Below are positions 1-13,853 of a stretch of 64,000 nt of DNA, in pieces. A program made the position numbers and the translations under genes. The stretch is from Alviniconcha marisindica. Lineage: Eukaryota > Mollusca > Gastropoda > Provannidae. Below the pieces are notes generated by a model. The model had not been told where the DNA came from. It worked only from the letters and a program-made list of their open reading frames with translations, and searched no databases. Position 1 is the stretch's first letter, and every line of letters starts with the position of its first letter. The stretch covers positions 48,366-112,365 of the forward strand of contig JABMCL010003913.1 of assembly GCA_018857735.1 (NCBI GenBank), given 5' to 3'.

Positions 1-1885
1 ATATTAAAGGGACTGGTGCTCAGTCCTACTTTGTTTTTCACGAGATTTTGTAGCTGCACTTAATCTGTGCACATTAATTTGTTTTTAACAGTTGGAGGGC
101 ATAACCGCCAAACCTCACAGATGTATTTCAGCTGTTTTATAGCAAAACACAGCGCAGCTCTGGGCCAGAGGGTGAATGCTGTTGTAATTATTTGTATAAA
201 CTGTATATATTACATGTGTAAATTATTTTCTCCTTAAAAAATGAAATTTTAACTGATGGCATTGTAATATGCATGTTTTACCTTTGAAGCAAGGCAGACA
301 TACAGGTTCTGTTTTAGCAGGACATAATTTCACCCACACTCCAAGCCTTGCTTTCTGGCATCCTTCCTCCAGACTGCTGTAACTGCTTGTGCTGTTGGAT
401 GGGCACTTGGCATAAGATGCACATCTGCCTGCAGAAATTACCCCCAAAGTCTCACACTGTTGGTACCCTCTGTAAAATTTGCAAAATGTTTGGGTGCTAT
501 GACTACAGAATCAACATACTGTGGAAGCATGCACATAAACACTGGGCACATACATCCCAAGAAAAAGATTCTGTCTGGATGTGAATGATTGTGGTTTTAC
601 ATGTGCTGGTGTGAGTGTAAAGAAAAGAAATACCTGACTATTTGAGCTGTCTGAGTGGTTAGGTTACAAACTTGCAGCTGTTTGAGCACCTTTGAGAGAA
701 ACCTATGGAGTAACCAGTTATGGCAGAGGTTGGAGGAAGGATGTATGAACCGATATTTTGAGCTTGAATTTCACTGTGTATGAAAGTTTGATTGGCATTT
801 GCATCAACTTCAACGTAACCAACATGCAGTTGTGCGTGTACAGGTTACAACTCTTAATACTGTGATCATCTCATTTGAACTCCATGAAAGGCATTGCATG
901 TAAATGATGCTGCATAAAAAGGTTTCTTTCTCTTTTTTTATTTGAGTGTCTGAAAATTACCGTGCAGGTTTTGAAAGGATCAAGCTGAAAGATAGTAAAC
1001 CCCTCCCAGTCTTTTAGTAACAAGTGTGTCCAAGACAATGACCCCCTCACAGTCTCAGTGACAATAGGCTGAATAGCATTGTGCTGGACACTTGTAAGAG
1101 ATTGGGAGGGCATCAAGGGAGGGAGGGACTTCAAGGGGGAAATAACACTGTAACTCATGCAGAGTAACCTGCCTTCTTTGTGCTGCTTTTGCCTTAAACT
1201 AGTGAAAGTGAATATTACTAGTTCTTCTTGGAATGAAGTGTGGATATATATGTATATATTTTTTATTGTGGAGGAAAAAAAAGAAGTAAAAAAAAAAAGT
1301 GAAGAAATGCCAGTTTGGTTGTGCTGCAGAATGGTTCACGTTATATTCGTTATTTCTATTGAACACAATTTAACATATTCCTTCTTTGTACACTCTCTTC
1401 TTCCTTCATATGCAATGCTCCCCCCCTCCTTCCCCACAAGAGACCCAAAGCAAGGCAAATATGTGGAAGTGGAAGTATTCACCCACTGTTTCGATTTCTG
1501 GAAGGTTCATTACTTGCAACTCATTCTCAGTTTCACACCATAAACTCAGTTATGTTGTCTTTCACCGTACTATGTTGTTTGTTGTGTTGCACTGTTTTCG
1601 GGTCTTGAATTCTTAACACCAGTGAAAAGGTTGTGTTCACATGGCATGTTTACTGTGCGTGCAATGAGATGCATGTGAGTTTTATCACTTGCAAATTTTA
1701 TCCCCATCGCTGAAAATGTCCGCTTCATATAACCTCTTACACAACACCCATGTGCAAGTTGTGTTGTGAACATGGGAGGACACTCCCCTGGACACCAGGT
1801 TTTTAAATATGCTTAAGTGTACTGACACCCCTATGCCCAATCATAGAGCTGGGGGGAAAAAAAACTCCCCAGCAAACACCATCTT
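1..1885. other. Downstream flank, nothing recognised
   Basis: AT-rich sequence with only short accidental ORFs. I see no gene, RNA or repeat family. Confidence 0.6.
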
Positions 1886-2363
1886 TGATTGTTGATCACT
1901 TTTATATAGTGTTATTCTCCGCTTTCAAGCGGACTCACTGCACTTGTACGTGATTCTACATGAGTGACTAGCTTTTTATAGTGCGTTTTTGAATATCCAC
2001 CCAAGTGGTGTACTTATGTACTTACAGCACTGACATGGCTGGTGCCACATGAAACTGTTGCTGTCTCGGCGTGTTCTGTATACACCATACAACCATGCAC
2101 TATGTCACTTCTTGCAAAGCCACATACTTATGGTCATGGTGCATGTGTGTTTAGCTGTAACCTGTCACCAGCACTTTTGGCAGAATGACTGGGATCTTTT
2201 ATGTGCTACTGCAGTAACACGGGGGGGTGGAACGGTCATGGATACCAAAATAAGAGTTTGTACAGAAAGTTGACCCTGGAGAAGAAAACTCCCACAGGGA
2301 CTTGAACCTGTGACCATTCAATCATGAGTCCGGCGTTCTAACCACCGAGCTATTCCCGCTCCC
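1886..2363 (-). mobile_element. tRNA-headed SINE, family 1, copy A
   Basis: This is a near-full-length copy in minus orientation. The tRNA-like head (about 2363-2290) has a decayed A box and a B-box-like GGTTCAAGTCC, followed by the same body as the copies at 44.3 and 53.4 kb (blocks such as CAGGGTCAACTTTCTG and the CCACTTGGGTGGATATTC region). It ends in a short TGATCA/ATCA-rich tail near 1886. It lies in the downstream flank and has no coding capacity, as expected for a SINE. Confidence 0.8.
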
Positions 2364-2640
2364 ACTTTCATGAGACCTGTGGTGAATTGACTGCACTGAC
2401 TGCCATACTGTGGTATTCCAGCAGCATATAGAACCGGTAAACACCGCAGGGTTTGCTTTTTGTTGCCTGCAAAGCATCCACTTTCAGTTCTGCAAGTCTT
2501 CTTTGGTGCAGCACTGTAGCATGTTCAGTGTCCACATTTCAGAGAATAGGCCACGATTTCACACTGGCTTCCAATTCATCTGGTTCAGATTGCACATCAT
2601 GTAAATGCAGCAGCCTGCATCCAGCTAGGGCCTGGTGAGT

Positions 2641-2720
2641 ACATTGTGACCAGGTGATAACATTGTAACCAGGTGAGCATTGTAACCAGGTGAGAACATT
2701 GTAACCAGGTGAGAAGATTG
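2641..2720 (+). repeat. Short tandem repeat, unit 16-21 bp, about 4 copies
   Basis: ACATTGTAACCAGGTGAGA and variants repeat in direct order in the downstream flank. Confidence 0.8.
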
Positions 2721-2850
2721 CAGTGTGGCGAATGAGTGGGGTTGACATGCATGGTGCTGCACTTGTTCTGTATTTTCAGCTCTGTGTGTCCATTGCATTA
2801 TGATTATGGTATGATGGTTCCGAGTTGAGTTGAAACAAGCTGAATGGTGC

Positions 2851-3187
2851 AACAAACTTTTGGTGTTGGAGTGCTGTGCCAAGAAGTGCCAGCAAGTTCA
2901 GTTAAGACACAGATATATACATGTACATTGCAAGTCAGTAGCGCGTAATCTGAGCTGGTACACAAGTAATGTTGTGCCTGATCTAATAACAGTATGGCGT
3001 AACAAACTTTTGGTGTTGGAGTGCTTCTTTGGTTTAGTAAAAGATTGCCCAATGTGCCAGCAGAACTATGCAGTGCCAAGAAGTGCTGGCAAGTTCAGTT
3101 AAGACGCAGATATACATGTACATCGCAAATCAGTAGCATGTAATATGATCTGGTACACAAGTAATCTGCCTGATCTAATAACAGTAA
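2851..3187 (+). repeat. Direct duplication of about 150 bp
   Basis: AACAAACTTTTGGTGTTGGA starts both copies (2851 and 3001), and both end in GATCTAATAACAGTA. Copy 2 has an insertion of about 48 bp near 3026-3073. Confidence 0.85.
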
Positions 3188-6100
3188 AATATACGTTGAT
3201 TAACAACTATTGTGTCCATTGGTCAACAGTGACTTGTCCGTATTTCACTATCTGTTGCTGAAAGAATCTAATATTCTGTGCATATGGAAATTACACTAAA
3301 TTTGCTTGCAGTGAGTTGCAGTTTCTATTGCTTGTGTTCTAGGTGTGTTTTGGTTTTGTGTGACACAAATCACTTGTCTTGTGCATGCACACATGCATGT
3401 GTGCGCATGCACACACACACACACACACAAACTCTTTCCCTTTTTGAAATGGTGACCATACACTCACTTTCATGTTCATTCTGGACACATTCAGCCAGGG
3501 AGATAAGCCAATAAAATTAATAATAATTACCAAAAACAAATTTATTGGTAGAATTGAGGCACCCTTTCCTAAGGCACATTTTGAAAAAGAAACAAAAAAA
3601 GACCTGATTTTGAAACTGTCGGCATTGGTAGGTCTAAACAAAATTTGACAAAAAGCACAACACAGAACGACACAATATTTGATGACACCGACATCTTGAG
3701 TGTTACAGAAAACTGACATGTTTAGACTTTGGTGTTATAGACAATGTGGATTGAAAGTTTCCTCACAAAGACCGCTTACTGAAATTCAATGTCAGACAAT
3801 AAAACAATCAGTTGGCCATGGAAAATTAATGAAAAATGCTTTGCTACATTATAGAATACACAGCTATTCAAAGTCATTCTTTCCATGTCTGTTTTCCCCC
3901 CAAAACCAGTTTATGCCGCAGTGCCTTCGAAAACATACCTACTGTTCTTGGCAAACAGCTGGATTGGAAATGTTACAGGAAATGTTCCATTTCAGTCCAT
4001 TTGCATATACATACAGTGGGTCCATTTCCAAAAGTACTGCAGCATAAAAATTATAATGAAAAGGCCGGCATTGTGGACCCAGTAATGAAAAAGGTCATTT
4101 GATGGAATGGGAAGGATAGCTTGATTCACCCACATCTTCCACAGCTGGATGTTTTAAAGTGGGAAGCTGGGTATGCATCAAGTTGGGACACTCCCAGAGT
4201 AAGTTACTGGTTGGGGGGTGGGGAAGAGGGGGGGAGGGATCACTGACAGGGTGGATATAATTGTAAAATTCTCTATATTGGATGAAGTTTAAAGGGCATC
4301 ACCTCTCGGCTGGTAAAACAAAGTGTATATCATATTTAGTACTGGTGTGGTCCAGAGTAAGCAAGGCTGCAGTGGGGCCAGTAAACCAGGACGATACAAC
4401 CTGGCTTGTGAAAAGTCCTTTAGAACTAGGGTTTCTACTTCTGACACCGAACAGTGGCGAAAACGAAAACCCCACCAGTGCTAACAGGGCACATTCCTTG
4501 CTCACAATCGCACATTTGAAATTAAAAATAACAAAAGGCATGTTAATAAAACTATACTCTGTGTTACTGATCCAAGCGCACACGATCTGGCTGGTGGGCT
4601 AACCAGTTCACGTGTCAGAAGTGAGATGCCACATGAAAGTAAAAGCTGAAAACTAAAATGGCACTAACTTTGAAGAATAAAATCGACAGGTTTTTCTTTC
4701 CATTCTGAATCACACCATACTGTAGTAACACAGCCGATTCAAGAATCAAAACAGGTTCCGAGATGTTCACAGCGTGTACATTACATAGATATTGCACATC
4801 ATTTGTTGTTAATGCCTGGACACAACAAATTTTAAAACAATAGAAAAACAAACAAGAATCAGCACTGATTATGTATCTTCACACAACACATTTGTGTGCA
4901 CCATGGTCAAGTGGAATCGGTTACACATGCTGAAGCAGAAATGAACCATTTATACCGTTGTGTATTACTTTTCACAAGTTGACTACAAGAAGCAATGGCT
5001 GTCGAGAGACAAGAGAGTGAAAGACTTCCCAGATTTTATGTCATGTTGGTGAGAGAAAGAGACTGAAAGCCAGTGATCATTTTATGTACAGCACATAACT
5101 GACCCCATCTAACAAAATGAATGCAGGCACTCCTTTCAGGCATTCGGCATAACTTCATCAATGGGTTAACACCCCCCCCCCCCCAACAAATAACGCTGTT
5201 CTGGAGCCTAAGAGCACTCTGCCACGGTTCCGGAGTGACCACTCCTCCGCAGCGTAATTGTGTGCACCCTGGGATATTGCTCTATAAGCTCCACAAAGCC
5301 CAAAGATGACTGTCCATTTTCTGTGCACCTAGAATCTACCAGCTAGGTAGCCTCAGATGTGAGACTTGTATCCTACAAACCATTCAGTGATCCCTGTTTG
5401 ACTGGTACATGTATGCCAGTGAATGTGAAGATACACAAACAGAAGCCTAGCATGCATAATTCAACTGTAAACAGGTGAAAGGTTATACAGAGGTTAGAGA
5501 TTGTTGTTTGATTGGGGGGGGGGGGGGGGGGGGGACAGAAGAAATTCTTTGGTCCGTTTGTAGAGTGCAAACCAGGCTAAACTGCATCCACCATCAGCAA
5601 GTGTCTGAACCCACCGAGGCATGCACATACAATTATTCATGGAAAGCAGCCGTGTGTTGCAAGGCAACCTGACCTGTAGGTTTACAGCTTGAACAAATGG
5701 CCCAAAGACCTTTCATTTTCACACCACACTTCCCACTTTGCAACAGCACGCAGTCACAATGCCAAATCGACACAATAATAAAGCTCAGCTTGGATTACTC
5801 TGCAATAATGACACACATTCAACCAAAGAAAAGATTCAAAAAGTAAGAATTTCAAGACGGTATTGCATAATTTTTACTTGCAACCAGTTTGCTACCAGGG
5901 AAGCCAAACACTAAATTATAACGGGGGGGGGGGGGGGGGGGGGAACTGGCCTGAGATACAACCATGTGAATGAAGTTCCAAGCAAATGTAAGGACAGAAC
6001 ACAAAGTCACAACTGCATGTGCTTCACGACACTACTTGCAGAAAGATAATGAAGTCAGTCAACCAAATGAGCACAGCCTTGTGAAAAGTCCACAACTCCC

Positions 6101-8079
6101 TTCTTGTTCACAAAAACAAACAAAATTACTAGTTATCATTTTGAGTTAGATCACAATCACCTAATCATTAAGTTGGGTTCAGAGAAAAGACAGGCGCTAA
6201 ATAACAAGTTTGATTGAAATGTGATACCTTTCAAAATTCTTGACAAAATTTTAACAGAATTAAAAAATCCCCCTTCCCTACTCAAAAATAACCATTGCAT
6301 TGGCATAATGCAGGAAGCAAATAAACTGTCTTTTGCCATGCAGCTACTAGTACAGAACCAATCACACAAGAACACAACCAGATGTGTAGAAGGCCAGCCT
6401 GTCACAGTGAACGCCAAAAACCACAACAAAGAATAAAGATAATAATTAAACTGCTTTGACTGTACAAGCACCATAACTGTCAAACTGACAGAAGCTTTGT
6501 TTCGGGGTAGCATGTGCAAGATGCAGAACTGTGCAAAGTATTTGTTCATAAATTAAATGACATGATAAAGGTAACGGTGCTGATGAGCAGCACACAGTGC
6601 CCACACTGCACAGACATTGTTATAACAGCACATGCAGCTCAGCTGATGGCTACACAGAAAAACAAGTGAACAAATGACTGCGAGGACAGTAAGCCACACT
6701 CCCTTCCTGACACTCAGCAGCACAAAACAACAAATCTGAAAGAAAGAGGATTGCCAGTGTTCTGAAAAAAGAAGATAAAAAAAAAAGGGCTAAAAAGAAC
6801 GCTATTCAAATAACTGGGTTGTACAAGAAACCAGCACAGTTTGTGAACATGGATCAGCCAGTTGACCAGTTGTCTAAACTCTTTCAGTTCTGGGGTTAGG
6901 TTACTTAGTGGCACCCAGTGAGCCACAATGGTCAAATCAGGCAGGGATAAATATAAATCAGAATTCGATTCATCATCCAGAACTCTGTGTTAGAAGACTT
7001 GGAAAATTATGACTGTTTGACGACTGGGGATGGCAGAAACAGCGAAGCTGACTTTTCTGTCAGAAGGCGACCGGCAAAACTATATATTGACCTACTGCAA
7101 GGTTTGATGAGGGCATCTTCAGATGTCATTCTCTGACAGAAGTCCTTCGGATGAGATTATAAACTGAGGTCTCCCGTGTACACGCATGCAAAAAGATTGC
7201 CTACGCATGCTAAAGATCCTGTAGTCCATGTCTGAGTTCTGTGGATTATGGAAATGCCAGAATAACCAACCATGCACTAAAGGTGTCTGGGAACTTGGAG
7301 TGCTGATGATGGACACTATAGAGAAGAAGCAGCAGTCTGATTGCTCTGGATCCTCAGTAGAAAGGGGGCCTCAGCTAGTGCACCCACTCTTCCCCAAACT
7401 GGGACAGACACTGACAGGGTACCGAGCAAGAACGTACATAACTCTCAAGCAGAGTATTACAGATCTCAACTCGTGTGGCACTTCACACTTGCAACGTAAG
7501 AACATCACCTACAAAGTGTAATAACTACGTCAGCTGAGGAATTTGACAAAAGATGGAACAATATACAGCTGCGCACTTCATGCAAACAGCCACACGGCCG
7601 GGAGTGTGTAGATCATGAGAACACATCTTGCCTACAGTTACAGTATAACTAATCAGTACAAAGTTGCCGCCTGGACCAAAAGGTGTGCTGATAAACAGTG
7701 GCACCAAAACATGTGCATAGATGATAACAGTAAATAAGAAATGGTTTTGTTCACGCAAAAAATGCATGTGCCAAGGAGCTGGGTTGAGACATTCCATTTG
7801 CATAAGAATCCAAAATCTTGAATACATTCACACATGTATGAATTCCTCTCACAGATCTCCACAGAGCTTTTCTGTATCCACGGACTCAGACCCTTCATTA
7901 CAGTGAAACCCCTGTGAAAAAAGTCATCATAAGCCAGGATGTTCATTTCAATCAATATGCCAGCGGGTGAGTTGACCCAAAAATATGCCCCTAAAAGAAC
8001 TAGCCTTCTCAGTTCCAGTGAAAAAAAAAGTTTTTTGTTTGTTATCTGGGTTGTGGTTTATCTCGAGTGTTATTTTTTT

Positions 8080-8330
8080 TCCTTTTCCATCTGCTGACTA
8101 ATTTTACCAAAATATTACCAAATGCTGAGTTAAAAATATCTGGGGATTACCCCTTTTCAAGACAGCTGCAACATGGAACACTCCTGAAAAAAACAAAAAC
8201 AAAAAAAACAAATTGGTGACAAAGATGAAAACCAGATGTACTTCTGTGACCTGTACACAAAACTAAGAGCTTCTGGAGTGTCTGAAGGCACCCTGGTGAC
8301 CTCAAATTAGAATGCAGGAAAGAGCACAGC
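8080..8330. repeat. Interspersed repeat, copy 1 (related to 56.05-56.32 kb)
   Basis: Blocks CCATCTGCTGACTAATTTTA, GAGTTAAAAATA and GCCTGTACACAAAACTAAGA occur in the same order, with similar spacing, at about 56060-56260. No head or terminal repeat is visible, so the class is unknown. Confidence 0.55.
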
Positions 8331-9589
8331 GCGCAGAAAAGAGCTCATGAAAAAAGCATCAGTGATGAAACTAATGAAATTGGTATCATATTTCAGTTTT
8401 GCCTAAATATCAAAATGTGCTTAACACTTCCAATACCTAAATATCTTTTTCCTCTCTCTCTTGTTTTGCTTGCAAAACAGCACAAATATTCCTCCCAGCA
8501 ACACATGAATAAAAATGTGAGTTGACCTGGATGGTGAAATACTGTCTGTGAGCAATTTCCAGTAGCATGCATTGAAAACAGGTTCATCCAAACATTTTCA
8601 GATATTTACATGAAAAACAAAAAGTGTACTTTTTAGCAAACAACCATAAAGTATGCAAGATGCTACCATATTTCAGGACTACTGTTTCAAGAGTATGCTG
8701 CTAAAGGTTATATTAACTGCAAAGTTTGTGTGACAGAAACGCGTGCACACACACACACATATAAAACGTGCATGCAAGCATACACATTCAGAATTCAGAA
8801 ATATTAAAACAACAGTCCTGAATTTGATGTCAGCTTGTGGCCAAATGATATTCTGCCCTTCACTATTTATCACACAGTACATCAAGTATAGCTGGTTCAG
8901 AAGCTTCCACTCATTGAAATAAATCAGCAGTACCCCCCCCCCCCCCCCCCACCACCCTAACAACAACACCCAAAGAAAAAGTTTGTAAAATAAAGTAAAA
9001 TAAAGTTTGTAAAATAAAGTAATGCTGATCAGCCAGGTTCTACTACCTAACTGAAAACAATTCACCTGATTGCAAGTCCCTCACTCCTGAAATTTGACCC
9101 TTTTTACCTGAAATGCATCATTTCACTTTCAAAACTGCCTCAGTAAGTCAAAAATAGAGCCTGCTTACCTTCTCACAACAGGCCATGAGATAGCAATGGC
9201 AAGGCTGAAGAAGGGAAAGCCGTGTTCTTGGTGTGAATATTACATGACTAACTTCCGTCACCATGGATTTCCTTGTGAATCCCAAGACACTGACCTTGGC
9301 TTGACCACTGAGGTGCATTTGTGGTTAAGAGAAAAGCGTCTGTGGAGGCTGACACATTTTTCATGAGAGAGGCGCCCACTACAGCATGCGCACACAAATG
9401 GATGCTTCTGGACTTAGGCAGTACCTGACTGATCTATATTTGCTGTACTGCTGAATTAAAAAAAATGCCTTGTCCTTTTTTGTTGTTGCTGATTCTATTT
9501 CCATGATCGGAGGCATCCGAGCCAGCTGTACAGTCTTTTAAGTACTGGTTTCTTTTACACAGTATATGGGGCAATGCAACAGAGCATCC

Positions 9590-9591
9590 AT

Positions 9592-9635
<44 letters not shown>
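9590..9635. repeat. TA microsatellite
   Basis: (TA)n with one AA interruption. Confidence 0.95.
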
Positions 9636-9638
<3 letters not shown>

Positions 9639-10099
9639 GGGTACTTGTGTAGTTTTCTGTCTGTAAAATGACAATGAACTGGAACATGTTCTTCCTTTTG
9701 TCAGCACAGAACAAACCAAAGCTGCTTCTTAGTCTTAATGAAACAATAATGGGCCGAGCTTGCCCCAAACAAAAACTGAGTATTTTGAAACCTGGGAACA
9801 GGACGCCAGGTGCATTAACAAAGACTACACTCACAACTGCATATCATTTTGTAAATGCTCCCAAAAATACTCCCGAGGGAGGTGAAGCTGGAACCAATGT
9901 TGCCTGCCAACCCACCTGCAGCCTGGGCAACATTTGTAACAGCGACTAACCACGCAAGTAACATACTCCACTTTTTACTGTCAGCTAAATCACACAGTAT
10001 CATGACTCTTGTGACCCAGAATTGTTTAACATTATAACAATATCTGCCTATTTATTAAACTGTGATGAAAATGCTAATGAGTACATGGTGAAGCTTGAA

Positions 10100-10175
10100 A
10101 GTAAGTAAGTAAGTAAATTGGTGTTTTACGCCCAGTCAACCAGTGTGGTTATTATACATCAGGAAATAACAAGAC
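10100..10175 (+). repeat. TAAG-tailed short repeat, copy 1
   Basis: A GTAAGTAAGTAAG run is joined to TTGGTGTTTTACGCCCAGTC. The same joined pair occurs at about 30617-30690 (plus) and 32397-32462 (minus). It probably marks the conserved 3' end of another SINE family, truncated here. Confidence 0.6.
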
Positions 10176-10846
10176 AATTATTCTTAACACAAAACTTTAA
10201 CATCGACAGATTATTTGGATGATCCTTTTAAACAGGATTACATGAACAGGTAAAAAAGAAAAAAAGAAAGAGATAACTCATACACAGAGGCATGCACCTG
10301 GATTACCATTATCACTGTAAACAGAAAGCTAACAACATATATATGTTACAATCTGAAGCCTGCAACAGTAGAACCATCATTCCTTACACTTAATATCAGT
10401 GGCAATGGACAAAATGCTCACCTGCCTCAAAGAGAATCTGCCCCCCACCCCCAACAAATCAACTACCCCTCTATAAATGTCCCCTGAATCCCCTGAATGT
10501 CCCCTGAATCCTACAGTGTCAGTGACAAAAAATGTTCTGTTCACAACAGTTTCCACTGTGTGTCAAAAAGATCAACTAGCCTGTTAGAAATGTTCCCCCA
10601 CCCCCTAACAGTGACAGAATCATACTTTTTTTCTGGAAGGTGTAAAAAAGCAAACTGAAATACAGACACTTCCTTGCAGGTGAACCATGCAGGCTTTACC
10701 TTATGGGAGCCCAAAGCCTGTCTCTAGAACAAGACAAGGTCTCCATTTTGTTGTTGGTCTTTCCGTACGGTGCTTTGTGTGGGTTGTTTCGGTGGGACTG
10801 TGCTCTACGTGTGTATAGAATTTCATATTTAGGTTAACATACATCA

Positions 10847-11891
10847 CAGGGCTCCCATTAACACAAAAATGTGCGTCCCTTACGCTGAAAAGGACGCACT
10901 AAACTTAGGCCTAGAGGGTCTCACGGGACCCACTAAGAAAGTGCCAGGTTATGGGGTTTTCTTTAAAGTCCACACCTCCTGTTCCCAAGTGACAGAAATG
11001 GGTCATGCGAACTATTCTACCACATCTTCTGTCTCAAAACCAACTACCTTACACTGCCTTTGTTACTGACAAGAACAGTCATTCTCCCAGGTTATTTCAA
11101 CATCAGTGTGGTCTTCTGCTTCTAAAAAGTTTAAGATAAAACAATCATGCAAAGAAACTGAGGATTATATAGAGATCTGTGTACATGAGGTCAATATGAA
11201 GGTTTCCAACATAACAATAATTTGTTGTGAATTTTCAGCTGCCCAAAAAAGGTCAGTGGGAGTTTCTACACTAAATTTGTTCAAAGTGGCACCATAGTCA
11301 ACAAGGGAGGCAACTTACATTTTGAGTGATGTTAAGACAATACACACCATTAATTACAGAATCAGCCTTAGCTATTTGTAGTACCCTGCTCTCCATTTGC
11401 AGTTTGCAAAGATGAGGGCTTTCTCCCTTCATTCTCTGTTTGGTTTCAATCTGTTTCACAGATTCAGAGTGTTACTCTAACTTGTTTCACTTTCAGACAA
11501 ATATTTATAACGGTCTTGTGTTTGAAAATGCCACACATTTTCCTTTCTTATTCTGCTACTTAAAAATCCCTTTCATACTGACTGATGGATGCTACTAAAA
11601 CACATCTACAGACTGTACTACAGACATGAAGAACTACGAGGATAGGCCTTTCAATAAACCTGTTACTGCTATGATGAACCAGCATACCTGAAAGTGTACA
11701 ACTAAAAGTGACATTGTCTGACAGAACTGAGTTGTTGAAGGAACAAAGGGCATCATATGCAAAGCAGAATACTTCTGCACAGCTGCTGTTTCGTATTAGA
11801 CTTGACCCTTTAAAACTGGCCAGGGACCCTCTAAAAGTTGTACCAGGGAGTCCCAGGGACTGACTTAAAATACTCACTAATGGGAGCCCTG
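10847..11891. mobile_element. Candidate non-autonomous DNA transposon with terminal inverted repeats
   Basis: CAGGGCTCCCATTA at 10847-10860 is repeated as its exact inverse at 11878-11891, 1,045 bp end to end. Both ends share an AGAGGGTC block inside the termini. The left end also has an 8-bp hairpin (GTGCGTCC/GGACGCAC, 10871-10899). A CAGGG start recalls hAT-type ends, but no clear 8-bp target duplication is visible and there is no transposase frame. It is therefore probably an old MITE-like element. Confidence 0.55.
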
Positions 11892-12906
11892 TATCATGTG
11901 AGCACTCAGGGCGCTGATGAGCGCATGATAAATGTACATGATTATTATTTCATGAGCGGCATTCAACACAGCTTTGATTGGGCTCTTCTTTGACCTGACT
12001 TTGCTGCCAAACCAGCAAGCCGTAGACAGAACTGCCATGCCAGCTGGGTGATAGCGTTTCCCTGTTACTGTTGGACAACAGGCACAACACACAAGACATA
12101 CTTTTCAAACAAAGCAAGAACAGAAACTAACTTCAACAGCCCACAACGGTAACAGTCACTGATCTTAGAAGAATTGTCATTCGTACCTGCATGCAGTTAC
12201 TCTATGTACACAACACTGTAGCATATAATAAACGTATGCACTTAAGTGTGTGTGTATGTAAGCTTTTCATGTAAGCTTAGTTCATCATCACTGATCACAG
12301 CGATGTATTTGGCACTGGCTGATGGCACAAGTTGTTGACCAAAAAAACCCACCCAGGAGCGAGAAGTTGGGGTTTCATCTTACTGGGCCTGTTGATCAAA
12401 GCCTTGCAAAAGCAAGATTACCGTGAGGCATAAGCAGCGGCTGTGCACGTATTGAAACTCTGCTGAAGCCAATACGCACAAACAGCTAGGCTGCAGATGT
12501 AGACTCATCCAGCTGCACCAGCAGACATCAAATTCCACAATATCAGTTTTGAAAGGATTCCATAAATCGGTTCCCCAAAACAAAACAAAAAAATCCACCC
12601 TAGAAAGTACTCAAATACAGTTTTGTACAGTTCTCTCTTCTCAAGAATGACCCCTGCTACCGCTGAATAGATGAGCAGAAAACCCTATGCCTGCCACGAT
12701 GGTCAAAGCTTCTGCAAAAACCACTTGCTCATCATACGAGAAATAATTTTACATTCTGCAATGATGTTGCCTCTGAATTGATGAAAAACAACAACAAAAC
12801 AATGATCAGGGGAAATATCAGAACACTTGTCTGCAATGCAATGGTGCCACCATTTTAACTTGACAACTGCTAAAATGAAGCCATGTGCATAAAAATTAAG
12901 GGGGAA

Positions 12907-13076
12907 ATTTTGGGCTAGGCACAATTCCTTTGGGCTATTAATTTTGGGCAAGGCATAATTCCTTTGGGATATTAATTTTGGGCTAGGCATAATTCCTCTG
13001 GGCTATTAATTTTGGGCTAGGCATAATTCCTCTGGGCTATTAATTCTGGGCTAGGCGTGATTCCTTTGGGCTATTA
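12907..13076 (+). repeat. Minisatellite, 34-bp unit, 5 copies
   Basis: Five complete 34-bp units (ATTTTGGGCTAGGCATAATT...) run head to tail, differing by a few substitutions and with no indels, so 170 bp fit exactly. Confidence 0.92.
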
Positions 13077-13763
13077 GATTTTCATATTTTGACCAGCCTG
13101 GTGGGTAAGTAGAATTTTTGTTCTGTCTGCAGGCCTGCACGAATAGTCTCTCTTGTGGTGAGGACTGTGGCCGTATCATGCTCTGAATCACTGTGCCCCA
13201 GTAGCCATAACTGTACACCTGTATACATAATGAACACATAATGGTCAAGTTGTCCACAGTTGAAAAAGTGAGCGTTCGAAATACTTTGCAAGACTTTGAA
13301 CAACAAGGCAAAATATACAGTTCAACCGAGGACGTAACTTCTCTCTCCTTTCTATGTGGTCACCTAGCTGAACCTTTGAAAGGATGCAATGACCTAATCA
13401 TTCATTTGTTTCTCATGCTCATGGCAACAGCCATGCTCCTAGTCACATACACAAAACCATGTGTATTTTTGCAGTGCTGAGATCACAACAGTTCTTTCAA
13501 AATCAACATCAGGTTTATTACACAACCACTTCCACTAGGACCCTAAATTCTAAATGTATAAGTAACGAACAGCAAAGGTCTGTTGCTGCTATAATTTAAA
13601 AAACACACCTCGATCTGTCACATTATACCTGTGAATTGCTGAAAGTACAATCACAGTCCATGCTGCTGATGTTCACAACATCAGAGCAACCAAAAAGAAA
13701 AGAAAAAAAGCTTAAAACAGCCCAAAAATCTGAAACAGAATGACTGCTGGCATTTTAAAACAA

Positions 13764-13853
13764 GATCCAAACACAAAAAGGTTCAAAATTTGCATACTGT
13801 GTGTCCGTGTCATAATAAATAAGCATTCTTTTGAACCTTTTTATGTTTGGATC
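13764..13853. repeat. Hairpin: 25-bp inverted repeat with a 40-bp loop
   Basis: Arms 13764-13788 and 13829-13853 (GATCCAAACACAAAAAGG...) are reverse complements with one mismatch. Imperfect pairing continues several bases outward. It could be a MITE remnant or a miRNA-like foldback. Confidence 0.85.

Larger units (their letters stand above)
3190..10099. other. Downstream flank, no gene seen
   Basis: AT-rich sequence with poly-C/G tracts (5172-5184, 5514-5534, 5923-5943, 8933-8950), a small AC run near 3411-3428, the interspersed repeat at 8.1-8.3 kb and the TA microsatellite near 9.6 kb. No ORF resembles a known protein. Confidence 0.6.
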
